From Gracilaria domingensis (lineage: Eukaryota; Rhodophyta; Florideophyceae; Gracilariales; Gracilariaceae): a stretch of DNA of 64,000 nucleotides. The DNA is taken from assembly GCA_022539475.1 (NCBI GenBank), contig VCMS01000384.1, positions 1 through 64,000 on the forward strand, given 5' to 3'. Positions 25,818-36,388 of this stretch are shown here, in pieces; the stretch's first letter is position 1; the number at the start of each line of letters is the position of its first letter. The translations under genes and the position numbers were made by a program. The notes beneath the pieces were generated by a model, which saw nothing but the letters and a program-made list of their open reading frames with translations, had not been told where the DNA came from and searched no databases.

Positions 25818-26083
25818 GAATGAGATGATTAGTAAATTATGTGTGTCTTGCGAGTATTAAGAGTAGTATACTATTACAAGGCTATACATATGAACATAGA
25901 AAAGGTGCGGCAGGCTGGTAATTGAACAAATGTCAAACGTCTTTGGTCCAGTTGCGTCTAATTGCAACATGCCAAATGCTCGGTATCGTTAACATCATTG
26001 GTGGCACCATTCAATTCGCAATTGAACATGTAGCGTCCTAACACTTCTGAAACTGCACTTAAGGTTGCTTTTAAGAGAAGTAT

Positions 26084-26976
26084 ATGCAGTTCTTGTCTAT
26101 GCGGTACTTGTGGCAGTATGGTGACTGTATCAGGAAAATGGCAGAGGAACAGAGAGACTTGGCGGAAATTTCACCAAATACCTTGTCTAAGTTCATATAT
26201 GCCAATGGTTACGGTATATTAAGTTCCGTTGATGGAACGTTGAGAAGAGAAGGAGAGTCAATTCCAGAAGAAGTTGTGAAGTGTATGAAGTTCATTGACG
26301 AACGTGTTGGTTTCGGACTTGTCACAGGGGGTGATGTGGGCGACGTGGAGGGGAAAATGGAAGGACTCGGAGACTATAAGTTTGGTGTCTCGGCGAATCA
26401 TGGAGCTTTCATGCGTTTCTCTGACGAGAGGGAAATTAAGGGTGCATTCAATGATCACACCCTTGACCACACTGTTGACGGACTACTGTTCCTGGCAAGG
26501 GATTTGAATAGGAGGCATGGTATTGTGAATGATGATGACAAGGGGTTCGTGGAGACCAGAAGTGATAGTGGCCTTCCCAATTTCGTGTACAACAAACTGT
26601 GGCAGTGGAAAGAAGAAGTGGATTCTGCTATTGGGGACCTGTTGCAGAAGATGGATGCGTTTGTTATCTATCCCGGCGATAAAAGTTGCGAAATTGTGAA
26701 CAAGCGATACACAAAAGGAAGCGGAGGAGAAATCTTGTGGATAATGAACCGAGATTTATTGATACGGATGACGTCGTGACGTTCGGAAGTGCTTTGAGCG
26801 ACGGGCCTTTGCATGAGGTAGGCGTGTACGGCGTTCACGTCAAAGAAGATTGTATCCCGCGTGGAGTACACAACCTGTTCGAAAGCGTGGAGGATGTACA
26901 TTTGACAATTATGTTGGTGGCTCTGTTGTACGGCTACGAGGAAAAGCAGCAGGATAAAAACCACCATGATTCATAA
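26084..26976 (+). pseudogene. Diverged HAD hydrolase paralogue, nucleophile lost and frameshifted
   Basis: This is a homologue of the HAD protein at 27,029-27,901 over its whole length, for example VKCMKFIDERVGFGLVTG against VKCMKYINARVGFGIATG. It has two lesions. The nucleophile motif reads SSVDGTL where the paralogue has SDVDGTL, so the first Asp, which forms the phospho-enzyme in HAD hydrolases, is Ser. Near 26,720-26,740 the frame shifts: the first frame ends at 26,779, while NEPRFIDTDDVVTFGSALSDGPL continues homology in another frame to 26,976. It is in opposite orientation to the intact copy and is not part of the symmetric duplication. Likely a dead phosphatase, or a pseudo-enzyme if the shift is an assembly error. 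Confidence 0.75.
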
Positions 26977-27028
26977 AAGGGTATTGAGATATATACGACA
27001 CTTTTATTACTGAGATCTCATATCATAG

Positions 27029-27901
27029 CTAAGTATTAAAGGCATCGTAGCACTTGAAACAAATTCCAAGAGCATTTCTAAACCATTGACACTTGCATTT
27101 TCTGTACCCGTACAGTTCTGCCATCCTTCTGATGGTCTCATGCACGTCCTCCACGCCATCAACAAGATATGTTACCGCTGCTGGATGGTCTTCTCCCTTC
27201 ACATGAACTGCCAGGGTTGCCATTTCATATAGAGGGCCATCATTGGAAGCATTCCCGAAAGCAACGATTAAATGTGTGTCGAACTGGGGGTCGTTTTCAA
27301 CCAAGGCTAGCGCCCCACTATTTTTCGTGAAACGAATGTCCCCTATGTCACAGTTTTCATCTTGAGGGTACGCAACCAGGTTTGGAAAGGATGTCAACAC
27401 TTTTGAAATACCGGAGTTAACTTCTGTTTTCCACTTCGACAGTCCATTGTACGTGAAGTTAGGGAGTCCACTGTCTTTTCTAGTGCTCACCACTGCTTGT
27501 TGACGCTCTTCGTGAAGTCCGTGCGATTCATTTGAGGAGAGTGCAAGTCTCTCAAGTTCGGCTGCACATCTTTCGTAACCTTCCCTGTCAAGGTCCTGAT
27601 CAATTTCGGTACCATTGGATAATCTCACCCGTGCGCCTTGGTTTCCAGAGATGCCAAAAGTGTAGCCACCCAGGTGCTCCATGAAACTCTCGGCATCCTC
27701 TATATCTCGCCCAGTAGCAATTCCGAAACCAACGCGTGCGTTGATGTACTTCATGCATTTGACTGTTTCGGCAGGAATGTTGTCCCCAGCTCTTTTCAGA
27801 GTACCGTCAACATCACTAATCACGGCGTAGCCATTTTCGAATATTTCGTTAGCCAGCTGCTGAGGAGTTACTTCTTGGGCTCTAACTTCCGAGTTATACA
27901 T
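27029..27901 (-). CDS. HAD-superfamily phosphatase-like protein (type IIB cap likely)
   Basis: A 290-residue intact frame. I chose the ATG at 27,901 (MYNSEVRAQE) because the decayed inverted copy keeps the same start; the frame is open further upstream to 28,000. HAD motif I is DVDGTL near residue 30, with both aspartates. Motif II is in IATGRD. The C-terminal acidic motif is in FGNASNDGPLYE, preceded by a Lys (TKNSG). A long insert between motif II and the C-terminal part fits a C2-type cap, as in Cof, sucrose-phosphate and trehalose-phosphate phosphatases. The C-terminus is Cys-rich (KCKCQWF...CFKCYDAF). A sugar-phosphate or nucleotide monophosphate substrate is plausible, but I cannot name it. 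Confidence 0.75.
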   Translation of the reverse strand: MYNSEVRAQEVTPQQLANEIFENGYAVISDVDGTLKRAGDNIPAETVKCMKYINARVGFGIATGRDIEDAESFMEHLGGYTFGISGNQGARVRLSNGTEIDQDLDREGYERCAAELERLALSSNESHGLHEERQQAVVSTRKDSGLPNFTYNGLSKWKTEVNSGISKVLTSFPNLVAYPQDENCDIGDIRFTKNSGALALVENDPQFDTHLIVAFGNASNDGPLYEMATLAVHVKGEDHPAAVTYLVDGVEDVHETIRRMAELYGYRKCKCQWFRNALGICFKCYDAFNT

Positions 27902-28528
27902 GTTTTGAAAGCTTTCGAAAGGGTTCGTTTTGCAAATGGGTGTGGGTATACGAATGAGAAGGATGTGATTGATGTTCACAAGGTGTTTCGTAGTATACAA
28001 AGAGTCTAAGAACGACCATATACGGGTATTGTACTACTGTTTTAAAACGTTACTAGGAGGAGAAGTTTTTGCATCGATTTGAAGTAAAGAAAGGATGATT
28101 TAGTCATAAATTATATGTACGGGTTCAAGTGGGTAAAGAAAACTGTAAATATCTTTAACATGAGCTTAGAAATCAAGAAGAGTAAAACAACCTCCATTAT
28201 GGGTTGAAACCCATAAAAGGTTTACCTTACTTTATACGGGTGCCCCAAGTAATGCAAACGCTTAGTTCTTTAGAAATATCACAATTTTTGTACTTGTTTC
28301 GTTACTAGTATCGTGCACTTTAATGATATGGAATGACCATTTTCTATCTAGCAAAGTCTTAGCGAAGTATTAGTGATAAGGGATGTAGGATTTAAAGGGG
28401 CATATTTGAACCACAGAAGGACGAACAATATAAGTAATGTAATAGGAACAGGTCATTTCGATAAAGTAACTTTTATGTTTAACTATCTCTAAAAGGTTTA
28501 CAACACCGAAAAGTCATGTGTTCTAACC

Positions 28529-29431
28529 TCAAAGCTGGGGGAATGGGGAGGGGGATAACTTTTCCTTAACAACGTTGACGTAGTTTGTATGAAAAGGAGC
28601 GGGGTCACCGCCTACAATGTTTCTTTCTTGGCGGGAAAAGTCGTAGAAGTACGCGTTCCTAAACTGAAAGTCGGAGAAAGAAGTAGGGAAGCCAACGAGA
28701 GTTTTCCCATATGCAAGAAGTCGCCCAACGGTCTCTTCCAGGTGGAAAGTAGTACCTGTCTTAAGCGAAACTATCTTCAACAGCTCTTTCATTATTGTGA
28801 GCACAACCGTACTGCACTCCGTAGCGACTACGTCCATAGGAATGAAACCTCTTGAGGCCCCGACGATGTTGAACGATGATAGCCACACGAGCTTCTCATA
28901 ATAGCTTACGAGAAATGTGTCTTCGTCGACAACCCCGCAAGTGAGACCCATAGACCTAAACCTGTCTGCAACGTTGGAGGCCCACTTTCCTGTTGCGACA
29001 GTGAGACCATCCGGACTTTGAGTAGTGACACCATCCTGCGGAGCTGCGTTTCTTGAGGGGACACCAACGTATAGGACAACTTTTGAACATTTGTCCACAC
29101 CGAGCTTCGAAAGCAATGGTATGATGTCTCCATTCTGGAAGAAAATGAGATTCTCTCTGAGCGAATAAGGGCAAGCCTGAATTACGGTCTCCAGGGTGTT
29201 CGTTCTTCCACAAACTAGTATCGGTATATCAGAAAGATGAGAGGTAGCAGCCATGCTGCAGAATTCGTGTGCGGAAATGACCGTATCTTCTTCGTTCGCC
29301 AGCATGGTACCTATACGCCCCCTTCCAACAATAACGGCCCGAGTCCTTCGGGCGGGAGATGAGGCCTGAGGGACGTCAGAGTATCTGGGACTCGGAGGCG
29401 GAGTCGGAGGCATGTCGGACTGGGAGTTCAT
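28529..29431 (-). CDS. Ketopantoate-reductase-like (PanE/ApbA) NAD(P)-binding protein
   Basis: A 300-residue intact frame from ATG 29,431 (MNSQSDMPPT). A Pro/Ser-rich leader of about 28 residues precedes a Rossmann start, RAVIVGRGRIG, with the GxGxxG at residues 36-41. Further blocks fit the PanE family: LIFFQNGDI corresponds to the conserved QNG loop, and YYEKLVWLSSFNIVGA to the catalytic Lys helix with a following Asn. In the family this fold reduces 2-ketopantoate for pantothenate synthesis, but eukaryotic relatives are often of unknown substrate. The decayed mirror copy at 22,963-23,896 shares start and stop. The longer frame to 29,632 has no better start. Confidence 0.65.
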   Translation of the reverse strand: MNSQSDMPPTPPPSPRYSDVPQASSPARRTRAVIVGRGRIGTMLANEEDTVISAHEFCSMAATSHLSDIPILVCGRTNTLETVIQACPYSLRENLIFFQNGDIIPLLSKLGVDKCSKVVLYVGVPSRNAAPQDGVTTQSPDGLTVATGKWASNVADRFRSMGLTCGVVDEDTFLVSYYEKLVWLSSFNIVGASRGFIPMDVVATECSTVVLTIMKELLKIVSLKTGTTFHLEETVGRLLAYGKTLVGFPTSFSDFQFRNAYFYDFSRQERNIVGGDPAPFHTNYVNVVKEKLSPSPFPQL

Positions 29432-29831
29432 TGCAAGTGTTCGATTGTTTTTGTGTGACGATAAAAAGGGAAGATGGGGCGGAGAACTGCTGGGGTAAAG
29501 AGTGATACGTAAGTACAAACGGTTGGGAAGCGCAGAACGGGAACATGGTTCACTTTGTGAAAGTGAGCGAAATGTATGATATGTGATTGTACTGAATGAA
29601 TGATAGGCCTTGTATGAGACGACAAGCCACAAAGTGTGATGATGTTTTATGAAAGGTAGGTGGAAGAGTAGAAAGTGTGCAATGAATGAAACTGATTTCG
29701 AACCTGAGTTGTAAAGTAGTTGTAAAGTACGAGTTACGGGGAGCTTGAATACAGGATGAAAGGAGCCATTTTGGCTTCATAAATGAGGTGAACGGGTTTT
29801 ATAGCTTCAATCAGATTGCCATAATTAAAAG

Positions 29832-30149
29832 GATGGAGTTGGATTGCGCCCGAATACGTCTATAAAGGTCGTAGAAGCACTTATGAAGGAAGGAGTTGTA
29901 GACATGTTATTGTTGATGACGGTGGAGCCAGGGTTTGGAGGACAGGCGTTTATGGAGGGTGTTCTTGATAAGGTGCGAGATGCAAGGGAGTTGTACCCAA
30001 GAATAGGGATACAGGTGGATGGAGGTATTGGACTGAGTACTGTGAAAGCAGTAGTGAAGGCCGGTGCAAACATTTCAGTTGCAGGATCTGCCATCTTTGG
30101 CTCGAGTAACCCAGCTCATGTCATAGCTGGTTTTCGAAAGGTTGGTTAG
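29832..30149 (+). pseudogene. RPE: Ribulose-phosphate 3-epimerase C-terminal fragment
   Basis: About 105 residues match the C-terminal third of the TIM-barrel epimerase. GVGLRPNTSI corresponds to the GVAxxPxT strand. VDMLLLMTVEPGFGGQAFM is the catalytic loop with PGFGGQ, IQVDGGI carries the catalytic Asp, and AGSAIFG is the phosphate-binding turn. The upstream two thirds are absent: the same frame hits TAA just before 29,832. It could be the last exon of a spliced gene (the preceding AAAAG could act as a 3' splice site), but no upstream exon is recognised within 400 bp. The same fragment is present in the left arm, so it was already truncated when duplicated. Confidence 0.75.
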
Positions 30150-30780
30150 AGATAGTAGCATAAATTTATTGTTTATTACATTGTTACCTTTACGTGTTAT
30201 CACAACTAAATTCTCCGTCTCCATTGGAGATGTATTTCTCTTGTATCACAACCGGGAAAGGATGTGAGAGAACATAAATATATCCCCAGTGGACGCTGAG
30301 AGGGAGGATGAACTACTCTACGTGCTATCATTGTTACCCATCCGGTGTCGAGTGGTGACATATTCTTTTTTTGTCACAACCCACAAAGGATGTGACGGAA
30401 GAAGAACATGTCCCCAGTCGACAGAGGGTGAGCAACTCTAAGTACAATCACTAGTCCCTAGCTTGCCTCCACTGGCAATATCTTCCTGTTTTGCTATAAC
30501 CATCGAGTGGGGTTATGGTGGAAGAGAAAAATATCGCCGGTCGAGGCGAGGTGGGTGGGGACTATGTGAAGAGGGGACAGAGAGATGGCGCTTAAATAGT
30601 GGAAAGTGCGGAGGTGTACAGTGGATGTTTTGGCGGGAAATGGGATGAGGGAAACAGGGACAATCATGGTGCTGGATATAGCCCGTGTGGTTGGACAGTG
30701 GGGGTGGACAGCACAGTTTAGCTCGATTGCACTGTATCGCAGCGGAAACTTCGATCCAACTACTACTTCTTTTTCTGAAG

Positions 30781-31710
30781 ATGTCGAACGGATACGTGAA
30801 GGATGAGGAGCTGTGGGTGCTGTTGGAGGGGAAGGAGGTACCGCAGACGCCGTCACCAAAGCGGGAAGAGGACGTGATTACGGCGGCTGGTCGGATGTCG
30901 CAGAAGAAGGAAGTGGCTGAGGAAGGAAAGAAGTGTGAGGCGAGGAGAGGGGATGGTGATGAGGTGGAGAAGGGGATAGAATTGGAGGTGGAGGGGGTCG
31001 CAATGGAGAGAAGGGGTGCGGTGCATCTGAGTCAGTTAGAGGTTGGAGACCAGATAGAGAGTGGGGGGGGAGAGGGTGACAGGGAGATGCGGTTTGTGGG
31101 GGAGATGAAGGCGAGGGTGGGGATGTTGGGGTTGGTGATGAAGGAGCAACTGGACGATGGAATTGTGGAGATTGTAACGGAAATGGGCGGTGTGGTGCTG
31201 AGTGGGGGTGGTAGTGGTGTTTCGGTTGAGGCGATTTCGAGCCTGCGGAATTCGTTGTCGGTATTGGGAGTGGAGATGAGAAATCATGTGTATGGGATGG
31301 TGGAGTGTGCGGGAAGGGAGGTTGGAGAGTTGCGGGAGGAGAATAGGGTTCTGAACGAGAGGTTGGACGTGCTGGAGAAGGAGGTGAAGGAGTTGTGCAA
31401 GAGGCAAAGATTGGTGGAAGAGGAGACGGTGAAAGGAGGTGTGGAGGAAAAGACGGAGAAGGGAAGTGTGGGAAGGGTGGCGGTGCAGAAGGGGTCTCCT
31501 GTGACACCGAAGACAAAGGGTGGTGGGGTTGGGGATGGGAAGAGCCGTCTGAAGAAGAGGCGTAAGGAGATGAAGAAGGTGGTGGAGGAGGTGCCGCGGG
31601 AGGGAGTGGGAGCTCCGGTGGTGACTGGGTTTAGGAGTGCGGCGGAGGTAGCGCGGACTGCGAAGGGGATTCTGAGGGGACAGGAGGAGAGAAGGATGGG
31701 AGGGATTTGA
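30781..31710 (+). CDS. Hypothetical coiled-coil protein, charged
   Basis: A 309-residue frame from ATG 30,781 (MSNGYVKDEEL). The coding strand is very purine-rich, giving Glu, Lys, Val, Gly and Arg. A Leu-heptad stretch (REVGELREENRVLNERLDVL and onward, roughly residues 180-215) predicts a coiled coil. The C-terminal part is basic (SRLKKRRKEMKK) and then ends with AAEVARTAKGILRGQEERR. No known domain is recognised. The mirror copy at 20,668-21,589 is decayed. The strongly biased strand also makes long frames on the opposite strand (31,036-31,908), which I treat as artefacts. Confidence 0.55.
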   Translation: MSNGYVKDEELWVLLEGKEVPQTPSPKREEDVITAAGRMSQKKEVAEEGKKCEARRGDGDEVEKGIELEVEGVAMERRGAVHLSQLEVGDQIESGGGEGDREMRFVGEMKARVGMLGLVMKEQLDDGIVEIVTEMGGVVLSGGGSGVSVEAISSLRNSLSVLGVEMRNHVYGMVECAGREVGELREENRVLNERLDVLEKEVKELCKRQRLVEEETVKGGVEEKTEKGSVGRVAVQKGSPVTPKTKGGGVGDGKSRLKKRRKEMKKVVEEVPREGVGAPVVTGFRSAAEVARTAKGILRGQEERRMGGI

Positions 31711-32385
31711 AGCCGTTTTCGGGCGAGGCGGGTATACGAGAAGGGGGAGAGTTGTGCACCTGACTTCTACAAAATGAACGCGTGATGGGCGAGAAATGGG
31801 TAAATAGCGGGGGTGGTGTGGACTGGGAAGAAGTGATGGGATGATTGAGGTGGGATGAGTTGCGATTGGCATTGCAACATGGGAGAAAATGGAAACGCAA
31901 ACTAGCACGAGTGCAGTTTTGAGAGAGGGTCGCGGAAAAGAGTGAATGGGGTGGTGCGGCGAAGTAGAACCTCTACAAAAACTAGGGGACCCAAGAACTA
32001 AACTGCGCGAGATGGAATTTAATATTCCAAAATTTCTTAATTTTTTGAGTGCCAGCCTCTGCTACCCCCTCGCGCGCCCCAAATAGCCCCAAAACTAGCT
32101 TAGTTTCCAAAGCGAACAGACTATATTCCACTTTGCAGAACACAGACGTGTGCTGCACGATTGTGATGGATGAAGACATTGGTCTCAGAACTAGCCTCTC
32201 TGGAATTTTTGTTCATAACTCTCCCGTTTTCTACCCCGTCCGCATCCAGAACTTCTTCACAAGTCCTTTAAGCTTCATTAAATTTGTTTCTTCCCTCCGC
32301 GGCTTTCCGGTCAAGACCCCTTTTCTTCATATATTTCATCAATGAAGTAGGTCCGTAACGAAACGCCGGTTCTAGAACTGGGTAT

Positions 32386-33290
32386 TTATGCTTTTACAAC
32401 TCCAATGAGATGTGACAAGCAGGCTATGGATTCCACAGATACTTTGGAGCATAACAAAGGGCCATTTCGACGTTTCTTCGTGTATGCCTGACCTTGTTCT
32501 CCCTGGTAGAGTCCTGAAATCACCCACTCAGCGATGACCAGAACATGCATGTGACCATCGGTACAATGTTCAACGAACTGAAGTGCTTTCCCGTAGGAAA
32601 CAGCGATCTGATTTTCAATGTCGTCTTGAAAATAACCGGAAAAGAAACAGTTTTTTATTTGAGTACCAGAAGGTGTTTGATGTTTTCCATACAACGCAGT
32701 AATTTGCATGAGTGTCTTGTCCTGGTGAAGTCTATCCCAGAACGATTTCGTCTTTGTTTTCAAGTAACTGGTTGGAGCTATTCTCTGATATGTTCAACTC
32801 CTGTTCATAGTAGAGATTCAGAAGTTGTCTAAGAGTCGGGAACAATTGTGATTCAGCTGCAGTTATGGACGTCGCCTTTCGTGGATGCGTGAGCTCACAG
32901 TCTAACAATTCTGGGCATGCGCTTCTTCTTTGTAGGGCAGTTGAAGGAATTTCTAAGTCTCCCATTCGTCAAGAAATGGAACTTGAATTCCAGTTCTAAT
33001 TGAGAAAAGACTGGCTGCTGTGTAGTACTTAACTTTCTCTCACCCTCATTGGGCGAATTTGTCCTTGCATAGTTTGATCTATTCACCTGACCTGCAAAAC
33101 TTTCGGTTGCACTTTTTGTTTGAATTGAAATCGGGTGACAACTTTGTATGCTTTGTGCAAGAGGAAGAATCAAGTGGTACACGTATTTGCACAAACGTAT
33201 TTGGTCTGGACGTAGCTGGTGGTAATGATCTGTGAAATGTCGATAGAAACGCTTTGAAAGGTACTCGATACGATCCACAAGCACATCATC
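32386..33290 (-). pseudogene. CACTA (tnp2-type) transposase C-terminal fragment
   Basis: Two frames are paralogous to the C-terminal half of the transposase at 43.4-45.5 kb. One (32,895-33,284) carries DRIEYLSKRFYRHF and LCKYVYHLILPLA, matching HCIDFYEHFERDYFQ and MCKYVIHLVLHLK there. The other (32,386-32,763) carries VSYGKALQFVEHC, VISGLYQGEQGQAY and SLSHLIGVV-like ends, matching VEIYYGRSHTFMDF, VSGLETGAQGQIY and ISRLISVVGH. The N-terminal catalytic half is missing. It lies immediately outside the right arm of the inverted duplication. Confidence 0.7.
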
Positions 33291-33456
33291 AAGCTCTCCT
33301 TGGCAGCAGAGTGATACAAGCTAGACGAAGACATACCAACCATCTAATATCTCTTTTGAGATGCACTCATGTAAGGATACGAGGCTTCTACAATGAACGA
33401 AATGTTTCCACTCGTTTGCTTTCTGTAGTACAGCGTCGGCTGTGACAACGTACTAT

Positions 33457-33737
33457 CCCTACGAACATCGAATCTGGCCGAAATATGGCCGAAAATTGAC
33501 CGAAAGGAGGGCGTTTAGCTCGAAATTTTGTGAGAACCCCTATCTCGCCAAGATAAACAATTTCCATTCAGGAAGATGTGGCCAAAATATGGCCCACATA
33601 TGGCCCAAATATGGCCATCTACGAAAACAAAAAATGTTCGTCGCCACGAGTTACACGTCCTCACAGATTCTCGAGCTAAACGCCATCATTTCGGTCAATT
33701 TTCGGCCATATTTGGGCCAGATTTGATGTTCATAGGG
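33457..33737. mobile_element. 281-bp MITE with ~80-bp terminal inverted repeats
   Basis: The left end begins CCCTACGAACATC and continues through GGCCGAAAATTGACCGAAA and GCGTTTAGCTCGA. The reverse complement of the right end reads CCCTATGAACATC, GGCCGAAAATTGACCGAAA and GCGTTTAGCTCGA. Both sides are flanked by TAT (33,454-33,456 and 33,738-33,740), a 3-bp target site duplication. The interior repeats ATGGCCCA/ATATGGCC motifs. A 3-bp duplication fits Harbinger- or CACTA-type mobilisation, and a CACTA fragment is adjacent. Confidence 0.8.
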
Positions 33738-33740
33738 TAT

Positions 33741-36388
33741 GCCCTGGTAAAGGACCGAATTGCGCAGCACCCAAGCGGGGACAAAGGAGCACTCAATGGA
33801 CGCTAACAACGGGCCACGAGATAGGCGTGGAGCACCGGTAGTCACGGAAGGATGACCCTTTGGGAAACTAAGCGATGGAGGAATCCGCTAGGGGGTGCTT
33901 GAGCTTTACCACGGGGAGCTCTGCCCGGCGGGAGATGCTTAAGTGCACCTCTCACGGGCAGTAGCCACGTGTCAAAAATAATAAACTATCTACCTATAAG
34001 GGGGGTCCCAAAGGCCGACACGACAACTGTCACAACCCTACACGTGTGGTTCCCATGGTGCGCCCTGTGCACACTAACTACTACACAAACTACTATTATG
34101 CACCCATCGGGAGTTGCATCCCATTGCACTACAGACTCCCCTTCTTGGGCCTGGCATCGTCCCGAGGCTGGCCAAACACTTCCCATGCAGGGGGCGAAGG
34201 CGAACGAAAACGCAGCAAAGCACCAACTTCTAATCCTCCAAGATCCCGTTGGGGTAACGAACGAGCGCAATGGGATGCTCTAATGAGCACTTCTACCTGG
34301 CTGGGCAATGCAACCTGCGCTACGAACTAACCAACATGGTCCAATCGACACGGTGAGGCATCGTTTGCCACTGCATCCTATTCCAATTGGGCGAACAGTG
34401 AGCGCGGGAAGTTAACGAGCTCACGATTTTGCCTTACTCCCACGACGGGTGAAACAGTGAGCCTGCGGCGTATGAAAGAATTACATGTAAGAAGAATCCC
34501 TGTTGAGCAGTACGCGACGATGGCGAATGCGTGTCGCGAGGGTCCCACTGACTTGCCCAGCGTCGACCAAACAGGGCAAGCCACACGGCGCGGATGAACC
34601 GCACTCCAAGACGCGAGTGTCCCCAATCGGGTCTGAGATTGAGCGCGCGTGTGTTGCACGACCATAACCCCGAGGGTGGGAAGTAACACCACTGAACTTG
34701 GTCACAGGAGCGCAAACTGCGGAAGTATTCTCTGCGGGCACAAAAATGCCAAGCCCAAGAAGGCACAGAGCTTTCCCAAGCATCAAATCCCGAATGGGGC
34801 AATCAGCGTGATAATAAGCACGCGCGTGGCGCCCAGTGGCGCAAAACGGCCTTCCCAGAAAGCAACACGACTGTCGCAAGATGGAGGCCCTGCATTCTCA
34901 ACCAGGTTGTCGCTCGTACGAGCTAGTGTCGTGGGCAGGGCGCTTCGACCCTTCCCAGTTGGGTAAACGTAGAGCGTGAGGGAGACAACAGTATGTACGT
35001 GGCTCTCCAGTTGAGATCGTTGAATTTCGCCTGGGGAGCACGCGACACGCCGATAACGTTCCCACTTCCCCAACGGGTCACCGTCCATTGCGCACGCGTG
35101 CGCTGTAGGCTCCTGAGAGTAGTCGCTTAGATTGCTCTCCATGGTCAGTTGTTGGTAACCCTCAGGACAGTGCATCCAATTACACTACGAACTCCCCTTC
35201 TTAGGTGTGACCTTTGAGCTCGGCCGAGTCCCATGCGGGTGAATATCACAAGTGAAAATACGCGTGAATGCGAGCCACGAAGTGCCCAGATGGGAACAAG
35301 ACCAGCACACGAAATCAACAGGGCGAACCACGTTTTGCCTTATTCGAGGTCCCACCCGAGTGACACACGAGCGCACGAGCGTTGCGGCTGGAGACGAATT
35401 GCCGAAGGAAGAAATCCCGAGAGAGTCACGAACGAGTGCGACCGCGAAACAGCGAGGTAGAGATCGCAGCAATCCCATGGCGGGTCGTCCGGCCGATTAG
35501 GAACCAGCTGCAGGCACATGAGAGTGCTGGAGTTTCGACTCCTACAATCCCTGCAAAACGCGAGCGAGCGATGCGCCATGGCAAGCCTCAGAACGGAAAA
35601 ATCTCGTTTGGGTCGATAGTCCGATAAGCGTCGCCAAAAGCTAGCTCCAAGCCACCCAGGATCACATTTGAGCACAATGCGACCGAGAACGGGTTTTCAG
35701 TCCGTCCTTAACGCGAGGATCCTACGCAGAGTCCAGCGACGCCTGTAAGATACTGAGCCATGACGGTTGCACTGGTGGCACTGTAAGCAAACCGGATGGT
35801 CGGATGCTGTTGTTGTAGTAGACATAGTAGTAGTAGTAGTCCACGTGTATGCCGGTGGCAACTAGTGCCCCAAAGTCGGTAAGCCGTACACGTGTGTGGC
35901 GGCGCCACACTAGATATTTATTTTCGCCCTGTCGGCGCTAGCCCCCAAGATAGTAAACCAAGGTGCTCCCTACTAGGTTCTTCGTCTTGTTTCCCGTAGC
36001 ACGGATTATAAGTCGTAATAGGAGCTCAGCTTGTCTAAGACCTGTGCAGGCTGTTCAGCAGTGATATCACTACCGTTGCACCGGCTCTCTGCTTAGGCGT
36101 GTGGTACCATCTTGGACTGCACGTGTCTTCGTACTCGGTTTCACCACAGAGTGCCGTGAGCTACTCCTCACCTTCAACGACCGCCTTTTTCAACTCGGCA
36201 GCTCACACGGTGTTACACCCCGTTTGCCGCCCATCCACACCACCGTTCCCGTACATATTCATTGAGTAGACGCCCGCGCGTACTATCTCACAACTGGTCT
36301 CCAGACTTAGAACGGTTTCTCGTGGAAGAACAGACTCGTATTCGCCGTATCGGAAGTAAGGAGTAGCCCAAAAGCTGCACAACCCCTT
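33741..36388. other. Region upstream of gypsy gag; degenerate repeats, no gene
   Basis: Probably contains the 5' LTR and leader of the element that follows, but I could not find a matching 3' LTR and so cannot set boundaries. There are partial direct repeats about 1,060 bp apart: the TGCATCC..TTGCACTAC..ACTCCCCTTCTT pattern at about 34,110 and again at about 35,170, and TTTTGCCTTA stretches at about 34,430 and 35,333. A (TAG)n run lies around 35,815-35,841. No open frame is convincing. Confidence 0.45.

Larger units (their letters stand above)
27573..32170 (-). repeat. Right arm of the large inverted segmental duplication (intact genes)
   Basis: Mirror image of 20,200-24,854. The genes here are open over their full length while the left-arm copies are broken, so this arm is the conserved one. 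Similarity can be followed from the HAD gene outward through the PanE-like gene, the RPE fragment and the coiled-coil gene to about 32,170. The inner end cannot be set because the left arm enters the gap. Confidence 0.9.

Noticed and set aside
31036-31908. 290-codon minus-strand frame rich in Pro, His, Ser and Leu
   Set aside because: It is antisense to the purine-rich coiled-coil gene; C/T-rich strands rarely contain stops, and the sense frame has the mirrored copy and a coiled-coil pattern.
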